Below, in pieces: positions 17,410 to 26,084 of a stretch of DNA of 48,762 nt (position 1 is the stretch's first letter; every line of letters begins with the position of its first letter). The stretch spans positions 1 through 48,762 of the forward strand of contig JADKKC010000036.1 in NCBI GenBank assembly GCA_016720685.1, in the 5' to 3' direction. Origin of the DNA: Zoogloea sp. GTDB lineage: Bacteria; Pseudomonadota; Gammaproteobacteria; Burkholderiales; Rhodocyclaceae. The notes beneath the pieces were generated by a model. The model searched no databases. It was not told the DNA's origin and saw only the letters and a program-made list of their open reading frames with translations. A program made the position numbers and the translations under genes.

Positions 17410-17820
17410 GTGGAATTCATCCAGCAAAACTGGTACTGGGCAGCGCTGGCTGCCATCAGCGGCACCCTGCTCGCCGTCCAAACCCTGCGCGGCGGCGGTC
17501 GCGGCCTCTCACCGGCTCAGGCAACCGCACTCATCAACCGTGAAGATGCAGTCGTCATCGACGTTCGCGAGGCAGGCGAATTCGCCTCCGGCCATCTTCT
17601 GAACGCCCGCCACATTCCGCTCGGAGAACTGGACAAGCGCATCGGCGAGCTCGATAAACTGAAGAACAAGCCTGTTATTCTTAGCTGCCAGAGCGGCAGC
17701 CGGTCGGCCTCGGCCCGCAGTATCCTGCAGAAGGCCGGCTTTGCCAGCGTCCATAACCTTGAAGGCGGCATCGCAGCCTGGGAACAGGCCGGCATGCCAG
17801 TCAGCCGGAAGAAGAAATAA
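17410..17820 (+). CDS. Membrane-anchored rhodanese-like sulfurtransferase
   Basis: 136 residues from a GTG start. A single N-terminal membrane segment (about residues 8-24) is followed by one rhodanese domain. The active-site loop is Cys93 in CQSGSRS, and the VIDVREAGEFASGH and NLEGGIAAW signatures are intact. It probably moves sulfane sulfur at the membrane. It follows the ArsR gene by 49 bases and precedes grxC by 2, which suggests an operon under the putative persulfide sensor. The YibN type of E. coli sits in the same place before grxC and secB, so this context is ancestral. Confidence 0.92.
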   Translation: MEFIQQNWYWAALAAISGTLLAVQTLRGGGRGLSPAQATALINREDAVVIDVREAGEFASGHLLNARHIPLGELDKRIGELDKLKNKPVILSCQSGSRSASARSILQKAGFASVHNLEGGIAAWEQAGMPVSRKKK

Positions 17821-17822
17821 TC

Positions 17823-18095
17823 ATGCAGCCCAAAATCCTGATGTACGCCACCGCCGTCTGCCCCTACTGCGTCCGTGCCGAAGGCCTGCTGCGCCGCAAG
17901 GGAGTTACCGAGATCGAGAAGGTCCGCATCGACACCGATCCGGCCCGTCGCGACGAGATGATGGAGCGCACCGGCGGCCTCCGCACCGTTCCGCAGATCT
18001 ACATCGGCGACTACCACGTAGGTGGCTGCGACGACCTCTTCGCCCTTGATCACGAAGGCAAGCTCGAGCCGCTGCTGCGCGGCGAACCTGCCTGA
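17823..18095 (+). CDS. grxC: Glutaredoxin 3
   Basis: 90 residues. It has the dithiol active site CPYC at residues 13-16, the cis-proline stretch TVPQIYIG and the following GGCDDL motif. This is a cytoplasmic glutathione-dependent disulfide reductase. It starts 2 bases after the rhodanese stop and is followed 48 bases on by secB, the same order as in many proteobacteria. Confidence 0.96.
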   Translation: MQPKILMYATAVCPYCVRAEGLLRRKGVTEIEKVRIDTDPARRDEMMERTGGLRTVPQIYIGDYHVGGCDDLFALDHEGKLEPLLRGEPA

Positions 18096-18143
18096 ACACC
18101 GCTTAACTTCGCTTCTTCCATTTTTTCAACCGGAAAAACCACC

Positions 18144-18608
18144 ATGTCCGAAAACGCACAACCCGTCTTCTCCATTGAAAAGCTCTACGTCAAGGATCTC
18201 TCCGTCGAAGTGCCGAACGCACCCCAGATCTACCTCGAACGCGAAGCCCCCCAGATCAACGTCCAGCTGCGCACCGACGGCAGCGGCGTTGACGAAGGCG
18301 TGTTCGAAGTAGCCCTGACCGTCACCGTCACCGCCAAGCTGCCCGACGAGAAGACCGTTTTCCTGGTTGAAGTGGCCCAGGCCGGCATCTTCCAGATCCG
18401 CAACGTTCCGCAGGAAGACCTCGATCCGATCATGATGATCGGCTGCGCCAACATCCTCTTCCCGTATGCCCGCGAGGCCGTTTCCGACGCCGTGTCCCGC
18501 GCCGGCTTCCAGCCCGTGCTGCTCGCTCCGGTTAACTTCGAGGCCATGTACCAGCAGAACCGTCAGCAAGCCGAAGCCCAGGCCGGCACCGATCTGCCGA
18601 TCCAGTAA
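18144..18608 (+). CDS. secB: Protein-export chaperone SecB
   Basis: 154 residues, standard length. It binds unfolded precursors and hands them to SecA. Family marks are FSIEKLYVKDLSVEVPNAP at the N-terminus, FLVEVAQAGIF and CANILFPYAREAVSD. The C-terminal tail ends in an acidic and polar run that normally contacts SecA. The TAA stop overlaps the ATG of the SH3b gene. Confidence 0.98.
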   Translation: MSENAQPVFSIEKLYVKDLSVEVPNAPQIYLEREAPQINVQLRTDGSGVDEGVFEVALTVTVTAKLPDEKTVFLVEVAQAGIFQIRNVPQEDLDPIMMIGCANILFPYAREAVSDAVSRAGFQPVLLAPVNFEAMYQQNRQQAEAQAGTDLPIQ

Positions 18609-19060
18609 TGAAAATGCGCCGCCTTGCCGCTGCGGCGCTGCTTGGCCTGCCGCTCGCCCTTGCGGCGGCAGTTTCCGGCGCCTCGGATTTCCGCTCCCTT
18701 GCCGAACCGGCCATTCTTTACGATGCGCCGTCAAAGCAAGGCAAGCCGCTTTTCGTGATCCAGCGCTACACGCCCGTAGAGATGGTTGTGAGCATCGACC
18801 GCTGGGTGAAAGTGCGTGAACCGGCCGGCAGCCTGCTGTGGCTCGAACGCCGCCAGCTCGCCGAGAAGCGCACCGTGATCATCACCGCAGCCCGCGCCGA
18901 CATCCGCCAGAAACCCGACACCGGCAGTCCGCTCGCCTTCGAAGCGGCCAAGGATGTCGTTCTCGAGCTCGCCGACAAGCCGGCCGACGGCTGGGTCAAG
19001 GTCCGGCATCGGGATGGCGTCAGCGGATTCGTCCGCGTCAACCAGGTCTGGGGACTGTAA
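18608..19060 (+). CDS. Secreted protein with tandem SH3b-like repeats
   Basis: 150 residues. The N-terminal signal peptide (LAAAALLGLPLALAAAVSGA) implies export. Two bacterial SH3-like modules follow: one from about residue 30 (AILYDAPSKQGKPLFVIQRYTPVEMV...WVKVRE) and one from about 98 (ADIRQKPDTGSPLAF...GWVKVRHRDGVSGFV). SH3b modules usually bind cell-wall peptides; no enzyme domain is attached. It overlaps the secB stop and lies 4 bases before gpsA, a placement conserved in several betaproteobacteria. Confidence 0.85.
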   Translation: MKMRRLAAAALLGLPLALAAAVSGASDFRSLAEPAILYDAPSKQGKPLFVIQRYTPVEMVVSIDRWVKVREPAGSLLWLERRQLAEKRTVIITAARADIRQKPDTGSPLAFEAAKDVVLELADKPADGWVKVRHRDGVSGFVRVNQVWGL

Positions 19061-19064
19061 CGCC

Positions 19065-20045
19065 ATGCGAATAGCCGTTTTCGGTGCCGGAGCGTGGGGC
19101 ACCGCCCTCGCTCTGGCCTTCAGTCGCGGCCACGACGTGGTCCTGTGGAGTCGTGAATCCGACGACGTTGCCGCGATGCGGGCCGACGGTGAAAACCGCC
19201 GCTACCTGCCGGGCATCCCGCTGCCGGCCAACCTCCAGCTGACCGACAGCCTGCAGGATGCAGCCCGCGCCGACCTTCACCTCATCGTCACGCCGCTGGC
19301 CGGCCTGCGCGAGACAGCCCGCGCCCTGCAGGCCGCAGCCCCTGGAACGCCGCTGCTGTGGGCCTGCAAGGGCCTTGAAGCCGGCACAGCCAAGCTGCCG
19401 CACCAGATCGTCGCCGAAGAACTCGGGGCCGATGCCGCCTGCGGCGTACTCACCGGCCCCAGCTTCGCCGCCGAAGTCGCGCAGGGGCTGCCCGCCGCCG
19501 TGACGATTGCCGCCCGTGACATCGAATTCGCCCGCTACTGGGTTCAGGCTCTGCACAACAACCGGCTGCGCCTTTACGCCAACGACGACCTTATCGGCGC
19601 CGAAGTCGGTGGTGCAGTCAAGAACATCATGGCGATCGCTGCCGGCGTAGCCGACGGCATGGGCTTTGGCCTCAACGCCCGCGCCGCCCTTATTACCCGT
19701 GGTCTCGCCGAAATCACCCGCCTGGGCCTGGCCCTCGGGGGCAGGCGCGATACCTTCATGGGTCTCGCCGGCCTCGGCGACCTGGTGCTCACCTGCACCG
19801 GTGATTTGTCCCGCAACCGCCGCGTCGGCCTGCTGCTGGCCGAAGGCAAAACCCTGCCTGACATTCTCGCCACCCTCGGCCACGTCGCCGAAGGCGTCAG
19901 CACGGCACGGGAAGTCGCCGCGCTGTCTGCGCGCCTGGGCGTGGACATGCCCATCACCAACGCAGTCGATGGCGTTCTGCGCGGCACCTTGCTGGCCCGC
20001 GACGCGGTCGAGCAGCTTCTCGCCCGCGATCCGAAACAGGAATAA
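19065..20045 (+). CDS. gpsA: NAD(P)-dependent glycerol-3-phosphate dehydrogenase
   Basis: 326 residues from the ATG at 19065, which begins at the nucleotide-binding strand (IAVFGAGAWGTALA). It makes sn-glycerol 3-phosphate for phospholipid synthesis. GGAVKNIMAIAAG holds the catalytic lysine, and GLAGLGDLVLTC is a strong family signature. The operon from the ArsR or rhodanese gene may run through gpsA. It converges with trmL, 6 bases apart, with no terminator between. Confidence 0.97.
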   Translation: MRIAVFGAGAWGTALALAFSRGHDVVLWSRESDDVAAMRADGENRRYLPGIPLPANLQLTDSLQDAARADLHLIVTPLAGLRETARALQAAAPGTPLLWACKGLEAGTAKLPHQIVAEELGADAACGVLTGPSFAAEVAQGLPAAVTIAARDIEFARYWVQALHNNRLRLYANDDLIGAEVGGAVKNIMAIAAGVADGMGFGLNARAALITRGLAEITRLGLALGGRRDTFMGLAGLGDLVLTCTGDLSRNRRVGLLLAEGKTLPDILATLGHVAEGVSTAREVAALSARLGVDMPITNAVDGVLRGTLLARDAVEQLLARDPKQE

Positions 20046-20051
20046 GGCTGC

Positions 20052-20516
20052 TCAGGCCCCGCCGTCAAATCCTGCCTGTCGCCACGCCTCATAGACCACC
20101 ACCGCCGCCGCATTCGAAAGATTGAGACTGCGGTTACCCGGCCGCATCGGAATGCGCAGGCGACGGTCGTCGCCGAACTCGGTATGCAGTTCCGGCGGCA
20201 AGCCACGGGATTCCGAACCAAACACAAAAACATCCCCCGGCTCGAAAGCCACCTCGGCGTAGCTGCGCCCTCCGTGGGAGGTCAGTGCAAAAATACGCTG
20301 GCCCGAAAAGCCCGCACGGCAATTCGGCCAGTCTTCGTGCACCGTCACCACCGCCATGTCCCGGTAATCCAGGCCGGCACGGATAAGCTGCTTCTCTTCG
20401 AGGGTGAAACCCAGGGGTTTGACAAGGTGCAATCGGGCGCCTGAATTGGCGCACATGCGCATGATGTTGCCGGTATTCGGAGGAATTTCCGGCTGATGGA
20501 GGACGACATGGAACAT
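20052..20516 (-). CDS. trmL: tRNA (cytidine(34)-2'-O)-methyltransferase TrmL
   Basis: 154 residues from the ATG at 20516; the frame extends 8 codons upstream, but the conserved start is MFHVVLHQPEIPPNTGNI. It is a SPOUT-fold methyltransferase that modifies the wobble base of leucine tRNAs. The knot is shown by FVFGSESRGLP and NRSLNLSNAAAVVVYEA. It lies 33 bases downstream of comF on the minus strand and is probably co-transcribed with it. Confidence 0.95.
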   Translation of the reverse strand: MFHVVLHQPEIPPNTGNIMRMCANSGARLHLVKPLGFTLEEKQLIRAGLDYRDMAVVTVHEDWPNCRAGFSGQRIFALTSHGGRSYAEVAFEPGDVFVFGSESRGLPPELHTEFGDDRRLRIPMRPGNRSLNLSNAAAVVVYEAWRQAGFDGGA

Positions 20517-20549
20517 GGGGCCGGATTGTGCCCGCCCCACTCAAGCCAA

Positions 20550-21260
20550 TCAAGCCGGAGCCGGCGTTCGGGCGACGACCCGGTTCTCCACGCTCACGGC
20601 ACCCACGTCCTTCAGGGTCCGGGCCAGCTCTGCCAGCGTTGCACCCGTTGTCATCACGTCATCCACCACCACGACACGCAAGCCCTCCACGCCGCCCGCC
20701 ACACGAAACGCGCCGCGCACGTTGGCCGTCCGCTCTTTCCATGGCAGGCTTGCCTGCGGGCGCGTGTCCACGTCACGCGCAATCCCGTCAAGGAGCACGG
20801 GCAGCCCCCAGCATTTCGCCAGAGGTCGCGCCAGTTCTGCCGCCTGGTTGAAACCACGCGACGCGAGGCGTGCCGAATGGAGCGGCATCGGCATCACCAG
20901 ATCGGCCTGCGGCACCGGCAGCGCAGCCATCAGGTCGACAAACAGGCGTGACGCCGCCAGCCGATGGCCGTACTTCAGGGCCTGCACCAGCTTGTCGACG
21001 GGAAAGCCATAGTCGAGAACAGCACGGGTCGCATCGAAAGACGGCGGATGGCGCAGGCAGTTGCCGCAGGTTTCGCCGAGCGGCTGGGGAATCGCGCAAA
21101 CCGGACAGCGTGCGGCCCCTGTTCCCGGCAATCCCGAGAAACACGCACGGCACAGCACGCCACTGCCGCTCGCCACCCCGCAGGCGAAACACTGTTGCGG
21201 GAAGAGTGCGGTGGCCGCCCCCTCCATCCAGCGGCGCCAGGCAGGCGCTTGATTTGACAA
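20550..21260 (-). CDS. comF: ComF family phosphoribosyltransferase-like protein
   Basis: 236 residues. A zinc-finger-like N-terminus (CFACG, CRAC, CPVC and CGNC pairs) is followed by a type I phosphoribosyltransferase domain ending in VVVVDDVMTTGATLAELA. ComF helps single-stranded DNA uptake during natural transformation, and in other species it is called GntX. It lies divergent from bioB, 71 bases away, and the two promoters must share that gap. Confidence 0.94.
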   Translation of the reverse strand: MSNQAPAWRRWMEGAATALFPQQCFACGVASGSGVLCRACFSGLPGTGAARCPVCAIPQPLGETCGNCLRHPPSFDATRAVLDYGFPVDKLVQALKYGHRLAASRLFVDLMAALPVPQADLVMPMPLHSARLASRGFNQAAELARPLAKCWGLPVLLDGIARDVDTRPQASLPWKERTANVRGAFRVAGGVEGLRVVVVDDVMTTGATLAELARTLKDVGAVSVENRVVARTPAPA

Positions 21261-21331
21261 ATCCAGACCCCTTCAGGGAAACTAAAAGGCTTCGTAATTA
21301 TAAATTACAGCCAAAATAAGGGTTCATCGCA

Positions 21332-22318
21332 ATGACCGCCACCGTAGCCCGCGCAGAGAGCGCTCCGACCGCAAACATCCCCGCCCGCAAGCGGTGGAGC
21401 GTCGCCGAAATCGAGGCCCTGTTCGCGCTGCCCTTCAATGACCTGCTGTTCCGCGCCCAACAGGTGCATCGCGAACACTTCGACGCGAACGCCATCCAGC
21501 GCTCGACCCTGCTGTCGATCAAGACCGGCGGCTGCTCGGAAGACTGCGGCTATTGCTCGCAATCTTCCCGCTACGACACGGGCCTCGAAAAGGAATCCCT
21601 GCTGCCGCTCAATGAAGTGCTGGAAAACGCCCGCGCCGCCAAGGCCAAAGGTGCATCCCGCTTCTGCATGGGCGCCGCCTGGCGCGGCCCGAAAGAAAAG
21701 GATCTCGCCCCGGTTCTCGACATGGTTCGTGAAGTCAAGAAGCTCGGCCTCGAAACCTGCGTCACCCTCGGCATGCTGAAGGACGGCCAGGCATCCCAGC
21801 TCAAGGACGCCGGCCTCGATTACTACAACCACAACATCGATACTTCTCCAGAATTCTACGGCCAGATCATCACCACCCACACCCTCCAGGACCGTCTCGA
21901 CACCCTCGACAAGGTGCGTGACGCCGGCATCAACGTGTGTTGCGGCGGCATCGTCGGCCTTGGTGAAACCCAGAAGAGCCGCGCCGCCCTGATTGCCGAG
22001 CTGGCCAACATGAGCCCCCCTCCGGATTCCGTGCCCATCAACAACCTGGTGCAGGTAGAAGGCACACCCCTCGACCAGGCCGAGCCCATCGACCCCTTCG
22101 ACTTCATTCGCACCATCGCCGCCGCCCGCATCACCATGCCGGAAAGCTACGTGCGCCTCTCGGCCGGTCGCCAGCAGATGGATGACGCCACCCAGGCTCT
22201 GTGCTTCATGGCCGGCGCCAACTCGATCTTCTACGGCGAGCGCCTCCTCACCACCGACAACCCGGACGCCGACGCCGACGACAAGCTCTTCGCACGTCTC
22301 GGCCTCAAGTCCATCTGA
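21332..22318 (+). CDS. bioB: Biotin synthase
   Basis: 328 residues. It is a radical SAM enzyme that inserts sulfur into dethiobiotin. The cluster-binding CxxxCxxC (CSEDCGYC) starts at residue 68. The second cluster region CVTLGML and the NHNIDTSPEFY stretch are standard. An AT-rich segment (about 21292-21306) in the short gap to comF likely holds the promoter. No BirA or BioR box is clear. bioC follows 21 bases later; bioF, bioD and bioA are not in the window. Confidence 0.97.
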   Translation: MTATVARAESAPTANIPARKRWSVAEIEALFALPFNDLLFRAQQVHREHFDANAIQRSTLLSIKTGGCSEDCGYCSQSSRYDTGLEKESLLPLNEVLENARAAKAKGASRFCMGAAWRGPKEKDLAPVLDMVREVKKLGLETCVTLGMLKDGQASQLKDAGLDYYNHNIDTSPEFYGQIITTHTLQDRLDTLDKVRDAGINVCCGGIVGLGETQKSRAALIAELANMSPPPDSVPINNLVQVEGTPLDQAEPIDPFDFIRTIAAARITMPESYVRLSAGRQQMDDATQALCFMAGANSIFYGERLLTTDNPDADADDKLFARLGLKSI

Positions 22319-22339
22319 GCCTCGCCTGAACTCGCCCCG

Positions 22340-23224
22340 ATGACCGCAGCGGATTTTCGGCTCGACCCGCGTCTCGTGCGTCGCCGGGCGGGGCGGGCCG
22401 CAGCCGGCTACTCTGGCGTCGATACCCTCGCCCGGGAAATCTCCCGGCGCATGGCCGAACGCCTCGAATACATCCGCATCGAACCAAAGCGAATCCTCGA
22501 TCTGGGCTGCGGCCCCGGCGCAGACCTCGCCACCCTCGCCACGCGCTATCCCGGCGTCGCCCGCATCGCCATCGACAGCGCACCGGCCATGCTCGCCCAG
22601 GCCCGCGGCGAAAAAAACCTGCTCAAGCGCCTGATGAGCTTCGGCAAGCCGGCCGCGCCGGATTTCGTATGCGCCGAAGCGAGCGCCCTGCCCCTCGCCC
22701 GTGGCAGTGTGTCGTTTGCGTGGTCCAACCTGATGCTTCAGTGGCTGCACGATCCTCTGCCGGCCCTCAAGGAAATCCATCGGGTGCTGGAAGTCGGCGG
22801 CCTGCTGATGTTTTCCACCCTCGGCCCGGACACCCTCAAGGAACTCCGCGCCTCGCTGCCCGCCTCCCGCTCCGAACACCTGCACCGCTTCATCGACATG
22901 CACGACCTGGGCGACGCCCTCGTCGGCGCCGGGTTCTCAGACCCGGTGATGGACATGGAAATGCTCACCGTCACCTACACGAAACTCGACGATCTCTTCC
23001 ACGACCTCCGTGCGAGCGGCTCCACCAACGCCGCCCTGAGCCGCCCGCGCGGCCTCGTCGGCAAGAAGCACTGGCAACAGATGCGCGCCGCCTACGAGGC
23101 CCTGCGCCGTGACGGCCGCCTGCCCGCCACCGTCGAAGTCGTCTATGGTCACGCCTGGAAGGCGGCGCCCAAAGTAGCCGATGACGGCCGCGCCATCGTG
23201 CGCTTCGAACGCAAGCCCGCCTGA
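22340..23224 (+). CDS. bioC: Malonyl-ACP O-methyltransferase BioC
   Basis: 294 residues with the class I SAM methyltransferase motif LDLGCGPG near residue 55, then the ALPLARGSVSFAWSNLMLQWL and EVGGLLMFSTLGPDTLKEL stretches typical of BioC. It methylates malonyl-ACP to disguise it as a fatty-acid primer for the pimelate part of biotin. It lies directly after bioB. The partner esterase (BioH or similar) is not nearby. Confidence 0.93.
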   Translation: MTAADFRLDPRLVRRRAGRAAAGYSGVDTLAREISRRMAERLEYIRIEPKRILDLGCGPGADLATLATRYPGVARIAIDSAPAMLAQARGEKNLLKRLMSFGKPAAPDFVCAEASALPLARGSVSFAWSNLMLQWLHDPLPALKEIHRVLEVGGLLMFSTLGPDTLKELRASLPASRSEHLHRFIDMHDLGDALVGAGFSDPVMDMEMLTVTYTKLDDLFHDLRASGSTNAALSRPRGLVGKKHWQQMRAAYEALRRDGRLPATVEVVYGHAWKAAPKVADDGRAIVRFERKPA

Positions 23225-23243
23225 ACGAAAGCCCGGCCAAGCC

Positions 23244-23891
23244 ATGCACCCAGTCTGGCTGTTTGACCTCGACAACACCCTGCACAACGCCAGTCCGCAC
23301 ATTTTTCCGCACATCAACCGCAGCATGACGGACTACCTCATGCAGCACCTCGAGCTGGACGAAGCTGCCGCCAACCGCCTGCGCGTCGACTACTGGCGGC
23401 GCTACGGCGCCACGCTGCTGGGCCTGATGCGTCACCACGGCACCGACCCGTGCCACTTCCTGCACGACACCCACCAGTTCCCCGACCTTGCCCGGATGGT
23501 CGTCTTCGACAACGCCCTGCGCCACATGCTGGCTCGCCTGCCCGGCCGGAAGATCGTCTTCTCCAACGGCCCCAGCCGTTACGCAGAAGCCGTGCTCGAG
23601 ATCATGGGCATCCGCCGTCACTTCGAAGACGTCTACGCGGTCGAGCAGATGCGCTTTAACCCCAAACCCGGCCTGACCGGCTTCCGGCATCTGCTCAAGG
23701 ATCACCGCCTCGACCCTGCCCGCTGCATCCTCGTCGAAGACAGCGCCGAAAACCTGCGCACCGCCAAACGCCTCGGCATGACCACGGTGTGGATCAGCCG
23801 CAGCCTGCGCAAGCCCCATTACGTCGATTTCCGGCTAACTTCCGTGCTTGGCCTTGCCCGCCGCGCAATCGGCAGCCGCGCTTCGGGGTAA
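23244..23891 (+). CDS. HAD-superfamily pyrimidine 5'-nucleotidase-like hydrolase
   Basis: 215 residues from the ATG at 23244. The HAD motifs are FDLDNTLHNAS (nucleophile Asp at residue 8), FSNGPSRYAE (motif II), and the KPG...ILVEDSAENL region (motifs III and IV). The pattern with a small helical cap is that of the pyrimidine 5'-nucleotidase group related to yeast Sdt1/Phm8. Substrates are probably nucleotides, but this is inference. It sits between bioC and aroG without obvious functional ties. Confidence 0.86.
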   Translation: MHPVWLFDLDNTLHNASPHIFPHINRSMTDYLMQHLELDEAAANRLRVDYWRRYGATLLGLMRHHGTDPCHFLHDTHQFPDLARMVVFDNALRHMLARLPGRKIVFSNGPSRYAEAVLEIMGIRRHFEDVYAVEQMRFNPKPGLTGFRHLLKDHRLDPARCILVEDSAENLRTAKRLGMTTVWISRSLRKPHYVDFRLTSVLGLARRAIGSRASG

Positions 23892-23927
23892 AATATTCAA
23901 TTCCGCATTTTCAGACGCGTAACCGCC

Positions 23928-25005
23928 ATGCCCCACGCCAAGACCGAGAACCTGAACATTGCGGCTTTCGACCGCATGCCCTCCCCCCGAAGAAATCGTC
24001 GCCCGCGTGCCGCTGTCCGACGCCGCCGCTGAAGTCGTCATGAAGGGCCGCCAGACCCTGCAGGCCATTCTCGACCACAAGGATCCGCGGATTTTCGTCG
24101 TCGTCGGCCCCTGCTCCATCCACGACCCGGTTGCCGGCCTCGACTACGCCCGCCGCCTGAAAAAGCTCGCCGACGAAGTCGCCGACACCATGGTGCTGGT
24201 CATGCGCGTCTACTTCGAAAAGCCGCGCACCTCCACCGGCTGGAAGGGCTACATCAACGACCCGTACATGGACGACTCCTTCCGCATTGACGAAGGCATG
24301 GAAAAGGCCCGCCGCTTCCTCCTCGACGTCAATGAAATCGGCCTGCCCGCAGGCACGGAAGCCCTCGACCCGATCGCCCCCCAGTACTACGGCGACCTCA
24401 TCAGCTGGACCGCCATCGGCGCCCGCACTTCCGAATCCCAGACTCACCGTGAAATGGCCTCCGGCCTGTCCACCCCCGTCGGCTTCAAGAACAGCACCGA
24501 CGGCTCGCTCGACGCCGCGGTCAACGGCATCCTGTCCGCATCCCACGCCCACAGCTTTCTCGGCATCAACGCCCAGGGCCAGTCGTCCATCATCCGCACG
24601 CAGGGCAATCCGTACGGCCACGTGGTGCTGCGTGGCGGCGGCGGGCGCCCCAACTACGACACGGTTTCCGTCTCACTCGCCGAAAAAGCCCTGACCAAGG
24701 CCAAGCTCACCGCCAACATCGTCGTCGACTGCTCCCACGCCAACTCGTGGAAGAGCCCCGAATACCAGCCCCTGGTGATGCGCGACGTGGCCCACCAGAT
24801 CCGTGAAGGCAACACCTCCATCGTCGGCCTGATGATCGAAAGCAACATCGAAGCGGGCAACCAGCCGATCCCGGCCGACCTCTCCCAGCTGCGCTACGGC
24901 TGCTCCGTCACCGACGCCTGCGTCGACTGGGCGGCGACCGAAACGATGATCCGCGACACCAGCGAGATTCTCCGCGACTGCCTTCAAAAGCGGAGCGCGG
25001 CCTGA
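23928..25005 (+). CDS. aroG: 3-deoxy-7-phosphoheptulonate synthase (class I), frame broken near its N-terminus
   Basis: The enzyme condenses phosphoenolpyruvate and erythrose 4-phosphate at the head of the shikimate pathway. The start at 23928 gives MPHAKTENLNIAAFDRMPSP, then a run of six C (23983-23988) throws the frame: removal of one C joins it to EEIVARVPLSDAAAEVV and the rest of a normal 358-residue protein. Conserved GPCSIHDP, KPRTSTGWKG and VDCSHANS are all present downstream. A shorter product from a downstream GTG or ATG in the second frame would lose the regulatory N-terminus. An extra C in the consensus is the simplest explanation. serB starts on the last base of its stop. Confidence 0.93.
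23983..23988 (+). other. Poly-C run at the aroG frameshift
   Basis: Six C in a row; five would keep the frame from DRMPSP into EEIVARVP. This is a likely sequencing or assembly indel, or else a slippery site. Confidence 0.8.
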
Positions 25006-25835
25006 TGAACCTGGTCGTCCAGGGCCCCAAGATTGAAGCCCGTGCCCTGAAGGAGATCACTGCCCTCACCGGTGCACAGGGCGTCAAGCGCCTCGGCAGC
25101 AACGCCGTCCGGCTGATTGACGCCAGGCAGCACCCGGAACTCGCAAGCTACTGCGACGCCCACGAACTAGATTACGCCTTCGTACCCGAAGACGGCAGCC
25201 TGGCAAATTACCGCCTGTTCGTTACCGACATGGATTCGACCCTGATCAACATCGAGTGCATCGACGAGATTGCCGACATGCAGGGCCTGAAAACCGAGGT
25301 TGCCGCGATCACCGAAGCCGCCATGCGCGGCGACCTGGATTTCCGCGAATCCCTGACCCGCCGCGTAGCCCTCCTCGAAGGCCTCCCCGAAGGGGCGCTC
25401 GAAAGGGTCTTTCGCGAACGTCTGCAGCTCAACCCGGGGGCCCGGGCACTGCTCGCCGGGCTCAAGCAGGCAGGCATCGTCACGGTGCTCGTCTCAGGAG
25501 GCTTCACCTATTTTACCGAACGCCTCCAGAAGCAACTCGGCTTTGATTACGCGGTGGCCAACGAACTGGAAATCCGCAGCGGCAGGCTGACCGGCAAGGT
25601 AAAGGGCGACGTCATCGACGGCGACGCCAAGCGTCACACGCTGCAGCTGGTACGCAAGCACCACGGCTTCGCGCCCGCAACCGTGATTGCTGCAGGTGAC
25701 GGCGCCAATGACCTGCCCATGCTCAACGCGGCGGGCGTCGGAATTGCCTATCATGCAAAACCCGTGGTCCGGGAACACGCCACCTACGCGCTGAACCACA
25801 GCGGCCTTGACGGCATCCTGAACCTGTTTGCCTGA
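25005..25835 (+). CDS. serB: Phosphoserine phosphatase SerB
   Basis: 276 residues. It dephosphorylates phosphoserine in the last step of serine synthesis. The HAD nucleophile motif is DMDST (Asp75 and Asp77), followed by NIECIDEIAD, VSGGFTYF (motif II) and GDGANDLPML (motif III). The N-terminal 65 residues are a partial ACT-like regulatory domain, as in other proteobacterial SerB. The ATG overlaps the aroG stop by one base, so the two are coupled. A strong terminator follows at 25897-25927. Confidence 0.97.
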   Translation: MNLVVQGPKIEARALKEITALTGAQGVKRLGSNAVRLIDARQHPELASYCDAHELDYAFVPEDGSLANYRLFVTDMDSTLINIECIDEIADMQGLKTEVAAITEAAMRGDLDFRESLTRRVALLEGLPEGALERVFRERLQLNPGARALLAGLKQAGIVTVLVSGGFTYFTERLQKQLGFDYAVANELEIRSGRLTGKVKGDVIDGDAKRHTLQLVRKHHGFAPATVIAAGDGANDLPMLNAAGVGIAYHAKPVVREHATYALNHSGLDGILNLFA

Positions 25836-25896
25836 TGGCGAAATTAGTGCGACTGGCGCGAGCGCTCGACTGCGGAAAGCCGAAGGGCCCTTTCAT

Positions 25897-25927
25897 GAAA
25901 ACATGCGGTCCGGTTCCGCATGTTTTC
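25897..25927 (+). terminator. Intrinsic terminator after serB
   Basis: A perfect 12-bp stem (GAAAACATGCGG / CCGCATGTTTTC) with a 7-base loop lies 61 bases after the serB stop. The arm itself ends in TTTTC. The rest of the gap to 26084 holds only a promoter. Confidence 0.85.
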
Positions 25928-26049
25928 CGCGCGGCCTCCCGAGCGTTGCTGTTCGCGACCAGTGCCTGACAAATACTACAGATGCCAAAATGCTTGAACT
26001 GTGCCGGATTTCACATGGCGCAATGCAGCACCGAAAAGTGTCGAAATTC

Positions 26050-26078
26050 TTTACACTTATTCCACCATTCGGTAGACT
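26050..26078 (+). promoter_or_regulatory. Sigma-70-like promoter for the NlpC/P60 gene
   Basis: TTTACA, 17 bases, TAGACT. The predicted start falls at about 26085, which is the A of the ATG itself, so the message may be leaderless or the true start of transcription may differ. Confidence 0.55.
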
Positions 26079-26084
26079 GATCGG

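Noticed and set aside
21290..21310. BirA or BioR operator before bioB
   Set aside because: The AT-rich stretch does not match either consensus well enough.
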